64,000 nucleotides of DNA from Prosthecobacter debontii (GTDB lineage Bacteria > Verrucomicrobiota > Verrucomicrobiia > Verrucomicrobiales > Verrucomicrobiaceae), in contig CAMBPV010000002.1 in assembly GCA_945869695.1 (NCBI GenBank), positions 32,786 to 96,785 of the forward strand, written 5' to 3'. The position numbers and the translations under genes are program-made. Below, piece by piece: positions 25,930-33,602 of this stretch (positions are counted from its first letter, which is position 1; every line of letters begins with the position of its first letter). A model generated the notes under the pieces. It saw only the letters and a program-made list of their open reading frames with translations, had not been told where the DNA came from and made no database searches.

Positions 25930-26727
25930 ATGGACAAGATTCTCTCCTCAATCTTCCACAATCAATGGATGGTGATCGGTGTGGTTGGGCTGTTAATGCT
26001 CGTGCTCACTGAAATCGGATTCCGGGCTGGATTGAAACTCTGGATCGCAAAAGACGAGGCCCGCAGAGGCCAGATCGGTGGCATCCAAGGAGCAGTTCTG
26101 GGAATGCTTGCCTTGTTACTGGGCTTTACGTTCTCCATGGCGGTGGCCCGCTACGAAAATCGACGCGACCTCGTGTTGCAGGAGGCGAACTCCATCGGCA
26201 CCACTTTTCTCCGCGCATCGCTTTTGCCAGACACCCACAAGATTGCCGTCGAAGAAATGCTTCGCCGCTACGTCGATGTCCGGCTGGACTTCTACAATGC
26301 TGGAACTGAGGTCAAGAAGATTATTGAAGCCGAGAACGAGACCGCTGCCCTTCAGCGGGAGATGTGGGCACATGCCACCGCCTCCGCCAAAGAAGCGCCG
26401 ACGCCGATCACGGCCACTTTCATTGACACGCTGAATGAAACCATCGACCTCGATGCCTCCAGCCTCGCCGCGCTTCGTGCCAAAGTTCCGAGCGCCGTTT
26501 GGCTGCTCGTTCTCGTCGTTGCAGGGATCGGCTGTTGTTCCTGCGGCTATGGCGCCGGTGCCAGTGGATCACGCAGCATTTTCTCAAACGCGATGCTTCC
26601 TTTGCTCGTCGCCGTCGTGATCACTCTCATCGCCGATCTCGACCGTCCGCGACAGGGATTGGTCGGCATCAGCCAGCAACCGCTCCTCGATTTAAAGGCA
26701 AGCCTTTCGAATACCCAATCCAAATAG
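25930..26727 (+). CDS. Bestrophin-like/DUF4239 membrane protein
   Basis: A 265-aa protein with two N-terminal TMs (MVIGVVGLLMLVLTEIGF and GIQGAVLGMLALLLGFTFSMA), a soluble helical centre (residues about 75-185), and two C-terminal TMs. The block FTFSMAVARYENRRDLVLQEANSIGTTFLRA is the hallmark of the 'bestrophin-like domain' DUF4239 family. The function is unknown; an ion channel is only suggested by the name. It lies eight bases after the BASS transporter. Confidence 0.82.
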   Translation: MDKILSSIFHNQWMVIGVVGLLMLVLTEIGFRAGLKLWIAKDEARRGQIGGIQGAVLGMLALLLGFTFSMAVARYENRRDLVLQEANSIGTTFLRASLLPDTHKIAVEEMLRRYVDVRLDFYNAGTEVKKIIEAENETAALQREMWAHATASAKEAPTPITATFIDTLNETIDLDASSLAALRAKVPSAVWLLVLVVAGIGCCSCGYGAGASGSRSIFSNAMLPLLVAVVITLIADLDRPRQGLVGISQQPLLDLKASLSNTQSK

Positions 26728-26989
26728 ACACCCCTTGATGCAAGGCCCTCCGATCTCATCCGATGCAGCGCCACCGGCTCATTCGAACGCCCAAAAAGGC
26801 CAGCCGAGGCAGCGGAGACCGACCAAGTGAGCGACCAAGTCAAAGCAGCGTTCAGGTAAGGTCGAGCCCCATTTCTGATCACGGGAATTCATTGCACCAT
26901 GAACCCACTTGAGGCCGGGCTGCTTCCGTGGCACTGCTCATCGATCGGAGGGCCAGCCCTTCACACACCCACCTGAATTCGAATCCATC

Positions 26990-28051
26990 GTGAAAGAAGA
27001 TCTTTCCAACCCCACTCCTCCACCGCCATCTCTCACCGGAGGGCGGGCTCGTTTTCTGGATTCGGTTTGGCTCAAGATGGCAGCCGGCATCGCGGCTTTG
27101 CTTTTTTTACTCTGGGCCTTCGGCGCGCTGTACTTTGATTTCCCTTTGGCGAAGAGTTTCGCTCCTTGGGTCTTTTTGATCGGTGTGGCGGCGATGCTAT
27201 TTGTGATCCGGGGTGCCTGGAAAAAAATCGCGAGCGTCTTCGTGGCTTGTGGGATCGTGCTGGCGTGGTGGCTGACGCTGGAGCCGCGCAAAGATCGCCC
27301 TTGGCAGCCCGATGTGGCGGAGCTCGCGTGGGCGGAAGTGAAGGGCGACGAGATCACGCTGCACAACATCCGCAACTGCGACTACCGCACAGCGACGGAT
27401 CTCACGCCCCGGTGGGAGAACCGGACGGTGCGGCTCTCGCAGATCACGGGCGTGGATTTGTTTGTCAACTACTGGGGCTCACCCTTGATGGCGCATCCGA
27501 TTGCGAGCTTCCAGTTCGCCGATGCACTGCCCATTTGTTTCTCCATCGAGACCCGAAAGGAGGTGGGCGAAAAGTACTCAGCCATCGGAGGCATCTATCG
27601 GCAATTCGAACTGACGTACATCGCCGCCGATGAGCGCGATGTGATCCGCCTGCGGACGAACTACCGAAAGGGCGAAGAATCCTACCTCTACCGCACGAAA
27701 GTCACACCCGAACGCGCTCGAGAGAGGTTCATGGAATACGTGAACACGCTCAATGATCTGCGCGGGCAGCCCCGCTGGTACAATGCGGTGACGACCAACT
27801 GCACCACCGCCATCCGCAGTCAGCACCCGCAGCACCAGCGCCTGCCGTGGGACTGGAGGATGCTCGTGAATGGCAAGGGAGATGAGATGCTCTTCGAGAG
27901 AAATGCTTTTTTCACCGACGGATTGTCCTTTGCGGAACTGCGACCCAAAGCCCTGATCAACTCGGCCGCACTCGCTGCCGATGCCTCACCTGATTTCTCC
28001 AGGCTGATTCGCGTGAATCGTCCCGGTTTCTCCAGTCCTCCCGCACCTTGA
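26990..28051 (+). CDS. DUF4105 (Lnb-like periplasmic domain) membrane protein
   Basis: A protein of about 353 aa. After a Pro-rich N-terminus it has three hydrophobic segments (residues about 30-105) and a soluble periplasmic DUF4105 domain from about 115: WAEVKGDEITLHNIRNCDYR, SFQFADALPICFSIETRKEVGE, RLRTNYRKGEESYLYRTKV, and the family's WYNAVTTNCTT motif with its conserved Asn-Cys. The fold is thought to be related to N-terminal Lnb domains; no reaction is established. The start is set at a GTG (IVKEDL context), because the 27 codons upstream look unconserved. The gap before it (26728-26989) holds nothing I recognise. Confidence 0.8.
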   Translation: MKEDLSNPTPPPPSLTGGRARFLDSVWLKMAAGIAALLFLLWAFGALYFDFPLAKSFAPWVFLIGVAAMLFVIRGAWKKIASVFVACGIVLAWWLTLEPRKDRPWQPDVAELAWAEVKGDEITLHNIRNCDYRTATDLTPRWENRTVRLSQITGVDLFVNYWGSPLMAHPIASFQFADALPICFSIETRKEVGEKYSAIGGIYRQFELTYIAADERDVIRLRTNYRKGEESYLYRTKVTPERARERFMEYVNTLNDLRGQPRWYNAVTTNCTTAIRSQHPQHQRLPWDWRMLVNGKGDEMLFERNAFFTDGLSFAELRPKALINSAALAADASPDFSRLIRVNRPGFSSPPAP

Positions 28052-28150
28052 TCGAACCCGGGCGCAAAAATGAATTCAGAGCAAAAGCGCCTAACAAACT
28101 TGGAAGCTCGATCTAACGAGGAGAGCGCATGAAACCCACTTTAAATTAGG

Positions 28151-28179
28151 ATGACAAATTCAACGGGACCCATTATAAA
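28151..28179 (+). promoter_or_regulatory. Sigma70-like promoter of the RiPP locus
   Basis: ATGACA (28151-28156), a spacer of exactly 17 bases, and TATAAA (28174-28179) match the -35 and -10 consensus at five of six positions each. The predicted transcript start is near 28186, about 65 bases before the SnoaL-like ATG. It lies in an AT-richer gap with no competing gene and reads into the SnoaL-like, precursor and maturase genes. Confidence 0.6.
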
Positions 28180-28250
28180 AACAGCGTGAAGAGGATGGGT
28201 GCACAACACCGTTCCTCATTATCTCAGCCAAACTCACCTCCCCCCATACC

Positions 28251-28739
28251 ATGAACCGTCGAAATTCAATCATCACCGGGCTCACAGCGGTCACTGCCAT
28301 TGCCGGCCTCACTTCCACGGCCAAGGCCGAGGATGCAGAATCCAAAAATCCTGAACTGGAGAAAATCCGGGCTTTGCTCAAGGCGCACGACGATGCCATG
28401 ACCAGCCACAATATGGAGGGCGTTCTCGCCACGCTGGCTCCCAAGGCCGTCATTATCGGGTCGGGTCCAGGAGAAGTCTGGTCTGGGACGGAGGAGATTA
28501 AAGATGCTTATGAGCATTTTTTCCAAGGTTTCGACAAGGGTCAACAAGACTTCACGTATCAATTTAAATTCGGGGAGCTCGCCACTGGGATGGGCTGGCT
28601 GATGGCGTCGGGCGAGGTCAAAGGTAAAAAAGACAACAAGGACTTCGCGTTCCCGATGAACATTTCCCTCACAGCCTCGAAGGCCAGCGGTGATTGGAAG
28701 ATCGCGGCGATGCATTTCTCGACCCTGACAGGAAAGTAA
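28251..28739 (+). CDS. Exported SnoaL-like/DUF4440 (NTF2-fold) protein
   Basis: A 162-aa protein with an N-terminal export signal (MNRRNSIITGLTAVTAIAGL, then TSTAKAED). The double Arg at residues 3-4 followed by N-S-I-I-T-G resembles a Tat motif. The body is a YybH/SnoaL-like NTF2 fold: IRALLKAHDDAMTSHNMEGV, LATLAPKAVIIGSGPGEVWS, EEIKDAYEHFF and a final DWKIAAMHFSTL strand. NTF2-fold pockets bind small molecules or peptides and can be enzymatic. It lies between the promoter and the RiPP precursor gene (41 bases away), so it is probably the first gene of that operon. It might be a periplasmic partner of the peptide; this is an inference. Confidence 0.8.
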   Translation: MNRRNSIITGLTAVTAIAGLTSTAKAEDAESKNPELEKIRALLKAHDDAMTSHNMEGVLATLAPKAVIIGSGPGEVWSGTEEIKDAYEHFFQGFDKGQQDFTYQFKFGELATGMGWLMASGEVKGKKDNKDFAFPMNISLTASKASGDWKIAAMHFSTLTGK

Positions 28740-28780
28740 GATCGCAATTTTTCGGACCAATCTCAAACCTCTTCGATGCT

Positions 28781-29050
28781 ATGAGCGATACACCATCCAA
28801 CGAAAACGTGGTTCCCCATGAGGAAGCAGAACTTCAAAACCGGAGACTCTTCCTCCAAGGCATGGGGAAGTGGTCCGGGGCGGCGATTGCCGCCGTGGTC
28901 GGAACCGTGATCGGCACTGGGACGGAGGCGCAAGCCGGATCTTGGATCAATCGGCGAGGTGGCGGTGGTGGCTGGATCAATAGGCGGGGTGGTGGAGGTA
29001 GCTGGATCAATGGCCGGGGAATTGGCGGTTGGATCAATGGTCGTTATTAG
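28781..29050 (+). CDS. RiPP precursor peptide with four W-I-N repeats (triceptide/GRRM-like)
   Basis: An 89-aa peptide. Residues 1-20 are an acidic, polar leader. RRLFLQG at 21-27 is a twin-arginine motif, followed by a hydrophobic run (about 33-47) and an Ala-x-Ala site, A50-Q-A52. The remaining 37 residues are a repetitive core of Gly, Arg and W-I-N triplets at 55-57, 65-67, 75-77 and 84-86, spaced 10, 10 and 9 residues and each followed by R-R or G-R. Known: radical SAM/SPASM cyclophane-forming enzymes link an aromatic residue to the residue two positions on in such Trp/Phe-x-Asn triplets (Xye, Grr and Fxs systems). The maturase gene follows. I infer four Trp-to-Asn cyclophanes. The start is the ATG in front of the leader; an in-frame upstream ATG lies inside the preceding gene. 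Confidence 0.85.
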   Translation: MSDTPSNENVVPHEEAELQNRRLFLQGMGKWSGAAIAAVVGTVIGTGTEAQAGSWINRRGGGGGWINRRGGGGSWINGRGIGGWINGRY

Positions 29051-29073
29051 GAGCAGTATCCTGATTTCATCTC

Positions 29074-29874
29074 GTGCCTGAAAATCCTGCCGCGCCCATG
29101 GTGTTCCTTCCGGCGACACTCGCGGAGGACTCCAGCGGTGGCCCATTTACCGTCGTCGTGCAGACGCGTGAGGAGTTCACGCATTGGCTGCGCGCTCCGA
29201 ACCCAAACGCTGAAAGCATTCAAGTCGAGGGGCTGATCGGTGACCCAGAAGTCTGGGCACTTGCGGCCCAAGGGGGGATGCAAATCCCGCTGGATGTCAT
29301 CCTGAGCGATCCTGCGCTGGAGTTCTCTTCTCTCTACCGGCTTGTCGATGTCCGCTTGGTGCGTGAGGTCAGGGTCAGCATTCCGACCCGGCCAGGCTTC
29401 CTGAAAGCCCTGCGGCTCGCGGCGTCTCTGCAACTGCCTGTGCGGCTTCTCCCCGGTCAGCCGAGCCCTCAGTCTTTGGTTGAGTTGAACGAGGCGGCCC
29501 ATTTTTATCTTCGGGATCCCATGGTTGAAGTTCCTGTCGAGTTTTTCCATTCGGTGTTCTCAGCCTTCCGCGGTATGGAAGAAGGCACACTTTGGACTTT
29601 TCTTGAACAGGACCCTGCCTTTTTCTGCCACGTCGACCCTGCGGGCCAAGCGCTCCACGAACCCGATTTCGTTGAGGCCCATCTTTCGGACCTTCTCAAG
29701 ACGGGTGCCGAGTGTGCCACATGCCGATGGCAGCCAATCTGCGCTGGCTATTTCAAATGGCCCGATCCCGCTTATGATTGCGCGGGAGTAAAGGAACTCT
29801 TTGCCACGCTCGAATCTGCGGCCGTTGAAATCACTCGTGATCTGGCCACCCAAGAAATTGAATCCTCCTCATGA
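29074..29874 (+). CDS. Radical-SAM-like accessory protein with SPASM-type Cys cluster (pseudo-enzyme)
   Basis: A 266-aa protein (GTG start; an ATG eight codons later is possible). No CxxxCxxC SAM motif exists. The first 150 residues show beta/alpha alternation like a worn TIM barrel (SIQVEGL, IPLDVILSD, EVRVSIPT, LPVRLLPGQ). The C-terminus has a SPASM-like cluster: Cys185, Cys214-x2-Cys217-x5-Cys223 and Cys236, with CATCRWQPICAGYFKWPDP as the core. It sits between the precursor and the true maturase and overlaps the latter by four bases. I infer a partner that recognises or holds the peptide, possibly with an Fe-S cluster. A fully different role is possible; I know no named family for it with confidence. 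Confidence 0.75.
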   Translation: MPENPAAPMVFLPATLAEDSSGGPFTVVVQTREEFTHWLRAPNPNAESIQVEGLIGDPEVWALAAQGGMQIPLDVILSDPALEFSSLYRLVDVRLVREVRVSIPTRPGFLKALRLAASLQLPVRLLPGQPSPQSLVELNEAAHFYLRDPMVEVPVEFFHSVFSAFRGMEEGTLWTFLEQDPAFFCHVDPAGQALHEPDFVEAHLSDLLKTGAECATCRWQPICAGYFKWPDPAYDCAGVKELFATLESAAVEITRDLATQEIESSS

Positions 29875-31073
29875 GCAACCGTGTTTTTAGCGTCATCCTC
29901 CTTCCCACTGCGGAGTGCAATGTGGCATGCACCTACTGCTTCGAGCACAAGGAGCCCCATCGTCTTTCGATGCTGCTAGTGCCGCTGCTCACTAAGCAAC
30001 TCCTCGATCACATCGAGCACGAAGGCATCGAGGAATGCGAGATCTATTGGCAGGGTGGCGAGGCAATGATCATGGGTCCTGCGTGGTTTGTGGAAGCCGG
30101 GAAGATCATGGACGATGCGGCCGCGGTGCGAGGTCGCCGCTTCACCCACTACCTCCAGACAAATCTCATCAGTTACTCGCCCGCCTGGAATGAAGTGCTA
30201 AAGGATATGTTTGGCGGATCGCTCGGCACCTCGATGGACTTTCCGAATCTCCACCGCAAGCTCTTCAGCGGAAGCGCGGAGGGTTACACTGCAATCTGGA
30301 CGCAGCGACTCCGCGAGGCGCAGGCCGCCGGCATCGACATCGGCGTCATCGCGGTGCTTCACCAAGGCAGTATCGACGCAGGTGCCGATGCCTTTTACCG
30401 CTACTACACCGAAGAACTTGGGCTCAAAAGTTTCCAAGTGAACACTCCGTTTCCTGGAGGACCGGCAAAAGCGGTGGAAGCGGAGTTTGACCTCGACAAA
30501 ACCGCGCTGGCGAGATTCCTCTCTGAACTTTTTGATATCTGGATGGAGCGCGGACACGCCGCAGGCATCTCGCTTGGTCCATTCGACTCACTCATCCATC
30601 ACTTCACGGGTGCGCCCGCGCGACTGCCTTGCATTTGGAAAGAGAACTGCTCGAATCAATTCATCAGCGTGGATTCCAAGGGCTCTGTGGCGCAGTGTGA
30701 CTGTTGGGTGACAAGCTACCCCGAGACGTTTTTTGGCAATGTCTTCCGCGATGCCGATCTCACGCAGATGCTGCGCACCAGCCCCGCAAGACGGGAGTTT
30801 ATTGAGCGCCCGAAACATCTCGTCGAGCATGAGGACTGCCTCGAGTGCCGCTTCCTTTCCATCTGCCACGGCGGATGTCCTGTGCGCACCTACAGTGCGC
30901 TGGGCACCATGCTGGCAAAGGATCCTTACTGCGAAGTTTACAAAGCCGTGTTCAGCCGCGCAGAAACCCACAGTCGTGCGCTGCTCCGCCGCCAGCCTCG
31001 GTTTACCGGTGCCACAAAGCCGACGATTCAAACCGGTCCGGCGAGCATGACAACGGTGGCGATCCCTCGATGA
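29871..31073 (+). CDS. Radical SAM/SPASM peptide maturase (cyclophane-forming type)
   Basis: A 400-aa maturase. Seen: the SAM-cluster motif CNVACTYC (Cys16, Cys20, Cys23); GGE of the SAM-binding strand in YWQGGEAMIMG; a TIM-barrel body; a SPASM domain with CSNQFISVDSKGSVAQCDCW and CLECRFLSICHGGCPVR, then DPYCEVY, giving enough Cys for two auxiliary 4Fe-4S clusters. This layout matches the anaerobic sulfatase-maturase/GRRM/XyeB-type enzymes. Coupled by ATGA overlap to the accessory gene. It has no separate RRE domain gene nearby, so leader recognition may rest on itself or on the accessory protein. Expected reaction: radical C-C linkage from the Trp ring to the Asn beta-carbon in the W-I-N triplets. 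Confidence 0.92.
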   Translation: MSNRVFSVILLPTAECNVACTYCFEHKEPHRLSMLLVPLLTKQLLDHIEHEGIEECEIYWQGGEAMIMGPAWFVEAGKIMDDAAAVRGRRFTHYLQTNLISYSPAWNEVLKDMFGGSLGTSMDFPNLHRKLFSGSAEGYTAIWTQRLREAQAAGIDIGVIAVLHQGSIDAGADAFYRYYTEELGLKSFQVNTPFPGGPAKAVEAEFDLDKTALARFLSELFDIWMERGHAAGISLGPFDSLIHHFTGAPARLPCIWKENCSNQFISVDSKGSVAQCDCWVTSYPETFFGNVFRDADLTQMLRTSPARREFIERPKHLVEHEDCLECRFLSICHGGCPVRTYSALGTMLAKDPYCEVYKAVFSRAETHSRALLRRQPRFTGATKPTIQTGPASMTTVAIPR

Positions 31074-31106
31074 AGGCGAGTCATCTTCTGAAAGAGCATC
31101 CTGAAC

Positions 31107-32657
31107 ATGATGATGAGCCAAATTCAACGACGGAGTGCAATGGCAATCGCGCCGCTTCTCGTGATTCTTTGCGGCAACCTGATCAGTTGCGCCTCCAAAC
31201 CAAAGCCAGCGGTCACTCGAATCGTAGGCTCTACAAACGGCACTCCCTTCACTCCAATGAACTCAAAACACAGTGGAACCGCATCCGGCATTTTACCTCT
31301 GGCCTCTGGGCCGAAGGCTTTCGTGGCGCGGATGGCTCTCGCCGGAAACGCGCAGCACACCCTGGATCTCCAGTATTACATTTGGCACGGCGATCAGACG
31401 GGCAAACTGCTCGCCGGAGCCGTGATCCAAGCGGCGCAGCGCGGGGTGAAGGCGCGCCTCTTGCTGGATGACATGGGCACTGCGGCGAAGGATCGCAGCT
31501 TACTCATTCTCGACAGCCACCCAAACATTGAGGTGAAACTCTTCAATCCGATCAGCCTGCGCTCTCACCGGATGCTCGGCACGCTCTTGGACTTCAAGCG
31601 CGTGAACCGGCGCATGCATAACAAGTCATTCACAGCCGATGGGAAGGTGGCCATCGTGGGCGGACGCAACATCGGGGATGAATACTTTGGCGCGGCGGAT
31701 GGAATGAACTTTGCCGACTTTGACGTGGTGGCCAAAGGCCCGGTGGTGAGGGAAGTTACGCAGACCTTTGAGCGCTACTGGAACTGCGCGGCTGCGGTGC
31801 CGATCTCGGAGGTCAGTGGCGAGAAGGTCTCCGCCTCGGATCTGGAAAAAGGTCAGCACGAGCTTCTGGCTCATCGAGAAAAGATGGAGGGCACGCCGTA
31901 TGCAGCTGAGTTAAGATCGAGCCAGCTGGTGACCACTCCCTTGAGTGAAATCCGCTTCCTCGAGGGCAAGGCAGTGGTGGTCAGTGATCAACCCGAAAAG
32001 GTGACGACGCGCCCTGAGGATGCCTCCACGCACCTGGCACCGCAGATGCGGGACATCGTGCAGAACACGAAAAAGGAAATGATATTGGTGTCGCCCTATT
32101 TCATCCCTGGCCAGGAAGGTGTGGAATGGATGGCGGGGCTGGAACATCGCGGTGTGGCGGTGAAGGTGATCACGAACTCGCTTGCCTCCACGGATGTGGC
32201 CGCTGTCCATGCCGGCTATGCGCGGTATCGAGAGGGCTTGCTCAAGGCAGGCGTGGAGCTCCGTGAACTGAAAGCGCTGCCGATGACGAGCGACGCGGGC
32301 GGATCTGGCTTCAGCCTCACGGGCTCCTCCAAAGCGGGCCTTCATGCGAAGACGTTTGTGTTTGATCGACGCTGGGTTTTTGTGGGCTCGATGAATCTGG
32401 ATCCGCGCTCCTTGAAGCTGAACACGGAGATGGGCATGATCATCGACAGCCCCGAGCTCGCTGCGCAAATGCTCGCGCGCGTGGAGGAAAATCTGCCGCA
32501 ACGCACCTATCGGGTCGAACTCACGGATTCAGGCCTGCAATGGACGACTCAGGAGAAGGGTGAAAACGTGATCCTGAAGGCGGAGCCCAAAGCGGGTTTC
32601 AAGAAGCGACTCCTGTCGCGAGTCTGCTCGATGCTGCCCATCGAAGGCCAGTTGTGA
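31107..32657 (+). CDS. Phospholipase D-like lipoprotein (cardiolipin synthase-type)
   Basis: A 516-aa lipoprotein (signal with ILCGNLISC, lipidated Cys28) with both HKD catalytic motifs: HNKSFTAD (H171, K173, D178) with VGGRNIGDEYF, and HAKTFVFD (H413, K415, D420) with VGSMNLDPRS. These are the marks of the cardiolipin synthase/PLD superfamily, which transfers phosphatidyl groups or cleaves phosphodiesters. Being a periplasmic lipoprotein, it differs from the usual membrane-embedded ClsA. It begins 33 bases after the maturase gene with no terminator visible, so it may belong to the operon, though a link with the peptide is unproven. Confidence 0.88.
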   Translation: MMMSQIQRRSAMAIAPLLVILCGNLISCASKPKPAVTRIVGSTNGTPFTPMNSKHSGTASGILPLASGPKAFVARMALAGNAQHTLDLQYYIWHGDQTGKLLAGAVIQAAQRGVKARLLLDDMGTAAKDRSLLILDSHPNIEVKLFNPISLRSHRMLGTLLDFKRVNRRMHNKSFTADGKVAIVGGRNIGDEYFGAADGMNFADFDVVAKGPVVREVTQTFERYWNCAAAVPISEVSGEKVSASDLEKGQHELLAHREKMEGTPYAAELRSSQLVTTPLSEIRFLEGKAVVVSDQPEKVTTRPEDASTHLAPQMRDIVQNTKKEMILVSPYFIPGQEGVEWMAGLEHRGVAVKVITNSLASTDVAAVHAGYARYREGLLKAGVELRELKALPMTSDAGGSGFSLTGSSKAGLHAKTFVFDRRWVFVGSMNLDPRSLKLNTEMGMIIDSPELAAQMLARVEENLPQRTYRVELTDSGLQWTTQEKGENVILKAEPKAGFKKRLLSRVCSMLPIEGQL

Positions 32658-32682
32658 TCAGATCACGGGCGGCGGGCTCCAT

Positions 32683-33600
32683 TTACCACATCACGGAAAA
32701 GCCAGCGGTCAGCGTGTCGGTATCTGCACCGACGTCCGCATACGTCCGCGTGCCGATGTAGGAGATCTTGACGCCGAGAGAGCGATTGATGGGCACGCCG
32801 AGCGCCAGCCCCCAGCCGAGATTGCTCTGGCTGTCGTCATTGGCCTTTCCGTTCACCGTCGTCTCACCGCCGATGCCGTAACCGAGGCTGGCGCTCAACC
32901 AGAGGCCGGGCCGGAAGGTGTAAATGAGATGACTGTCAGCAGTGAAGAATGGATCCTGCTCGAGGTGCCTTCCGTTGAAGAACTCGTCATTGTCCGTGTA
33001 GAGCCATGCCGCCGTGGTCAGCTCCATGGACCACTTGCCGCGATTATGCACCACGCCGAACTGCGGCCGAAAGGTGAAGCGGTTGTTGCCGAGGTTGATC
33101 AGTTTATCCTCCATGAATTCTCCGGTCGGGAGTTGCACGGCCAAACCGGCACCCACGATGGTCTCAGGCTCTTTCCGCGCGCGATACTCCGCAAACTCCT
33201 TCCCCGCGAGAGGCGGCGCACCGTAGAGATTCATGGCAAAACGCACATTCGTATCCGCCCAGCCTTCACGGCTGATGCCCGCAGGCGCACCGTTGAGCAG
33301 CCCCGACCACTCGCCGGTTTGATAGGCCTGAGTGAGATCGACACGGGCGGATTTTCCCAGGAGTTCAAAGCTCTGGATGTATTTGAGAGCCGTGGTGTGA
33401 AGCGTGAACTCGGCATCCTCGATCCTCAGAAGCGGATCCAAAAAGATGTCGCCAGTGGTGTAGGCATAGGCACCGCCTAAAAAGTGACTTCCGAGGGGCA
33501 GGTGGCTCCAGCGGCGCGGCTCGATGTCCTGCGCGTGGGAATCGAGGGAGAGAAATCCAAGGGCTAAGACCGTGGCGAGGGTGAGGGCGATCCGATTCAT
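32683..33600 (-). CDS. Outer-membrane beta-barrel 'transporter' (MetA/phenol-degradation type)
   Basis: A 305-aa exported protein (signal LATVLALGFLSLDSHAQD). The body is a chain of amphipathic strands such as YAYTTGDIFLDPLLRIEDAEF, SARVDLTQAYQTGEWSGLL, VGAGLAVQLPTGEF, GNNRFTFRPQFGVVHNRGKWS and LWLSASLGYGIGGE, ending in GFSVMW with an aromatic last residue, as outer-membrane proteins do. This is the pattern of the COG4313-like transporter family. The substrate is unknown. It follows the coiled-coil gene with a two-base gap, so they are co-transcribed. Confidence 0.85.
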   Translation of the reverse strand: MNRIALTLATVLALGFLSLDSHAQDIEPRRWSHLPLGSHFLGGAYAYTTGDIFLDPLLRIEDAEFTLHTTALKYIQSFELLGKSARVDLTQAYQTGEWSGLLNGAPAGISREGWADTNVRFAMNLYGAPPLAGKEFAEYRARKEPETIVGAGLAVQLPTGEFMEDKLINLGNNRFTFRPQFGVVHNRGKWSMELTTAAWLYTDNDEFFNGRHLEQDPFFTADSHLIYTFRPGLWLSASLGYGIGGETTVNGKANDDSQSNLGWGLALGVPINRSLGVKISYIGTRTYADVGADTDTLTAGFSVMW

Positions 33601-33602
33601 GC

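Noticed and set aside
28090-28132. GCCTAACAA and a facing AACG..GCGC, resembling an integron attC site
   Set aside because: The arms do not pair over a useful length and the GTTRRRY box is not properly placed; no integrase or cassette array nearby.
28940-29045. Short repeated DNA (TGGATCAAT blocks) as a possible CRISPR-like or VNTR array
   Set aside because: The blocks keep the reading frame and encode the W-I-N core repeats of the precursor; spacers are also coding and Gly-rich.
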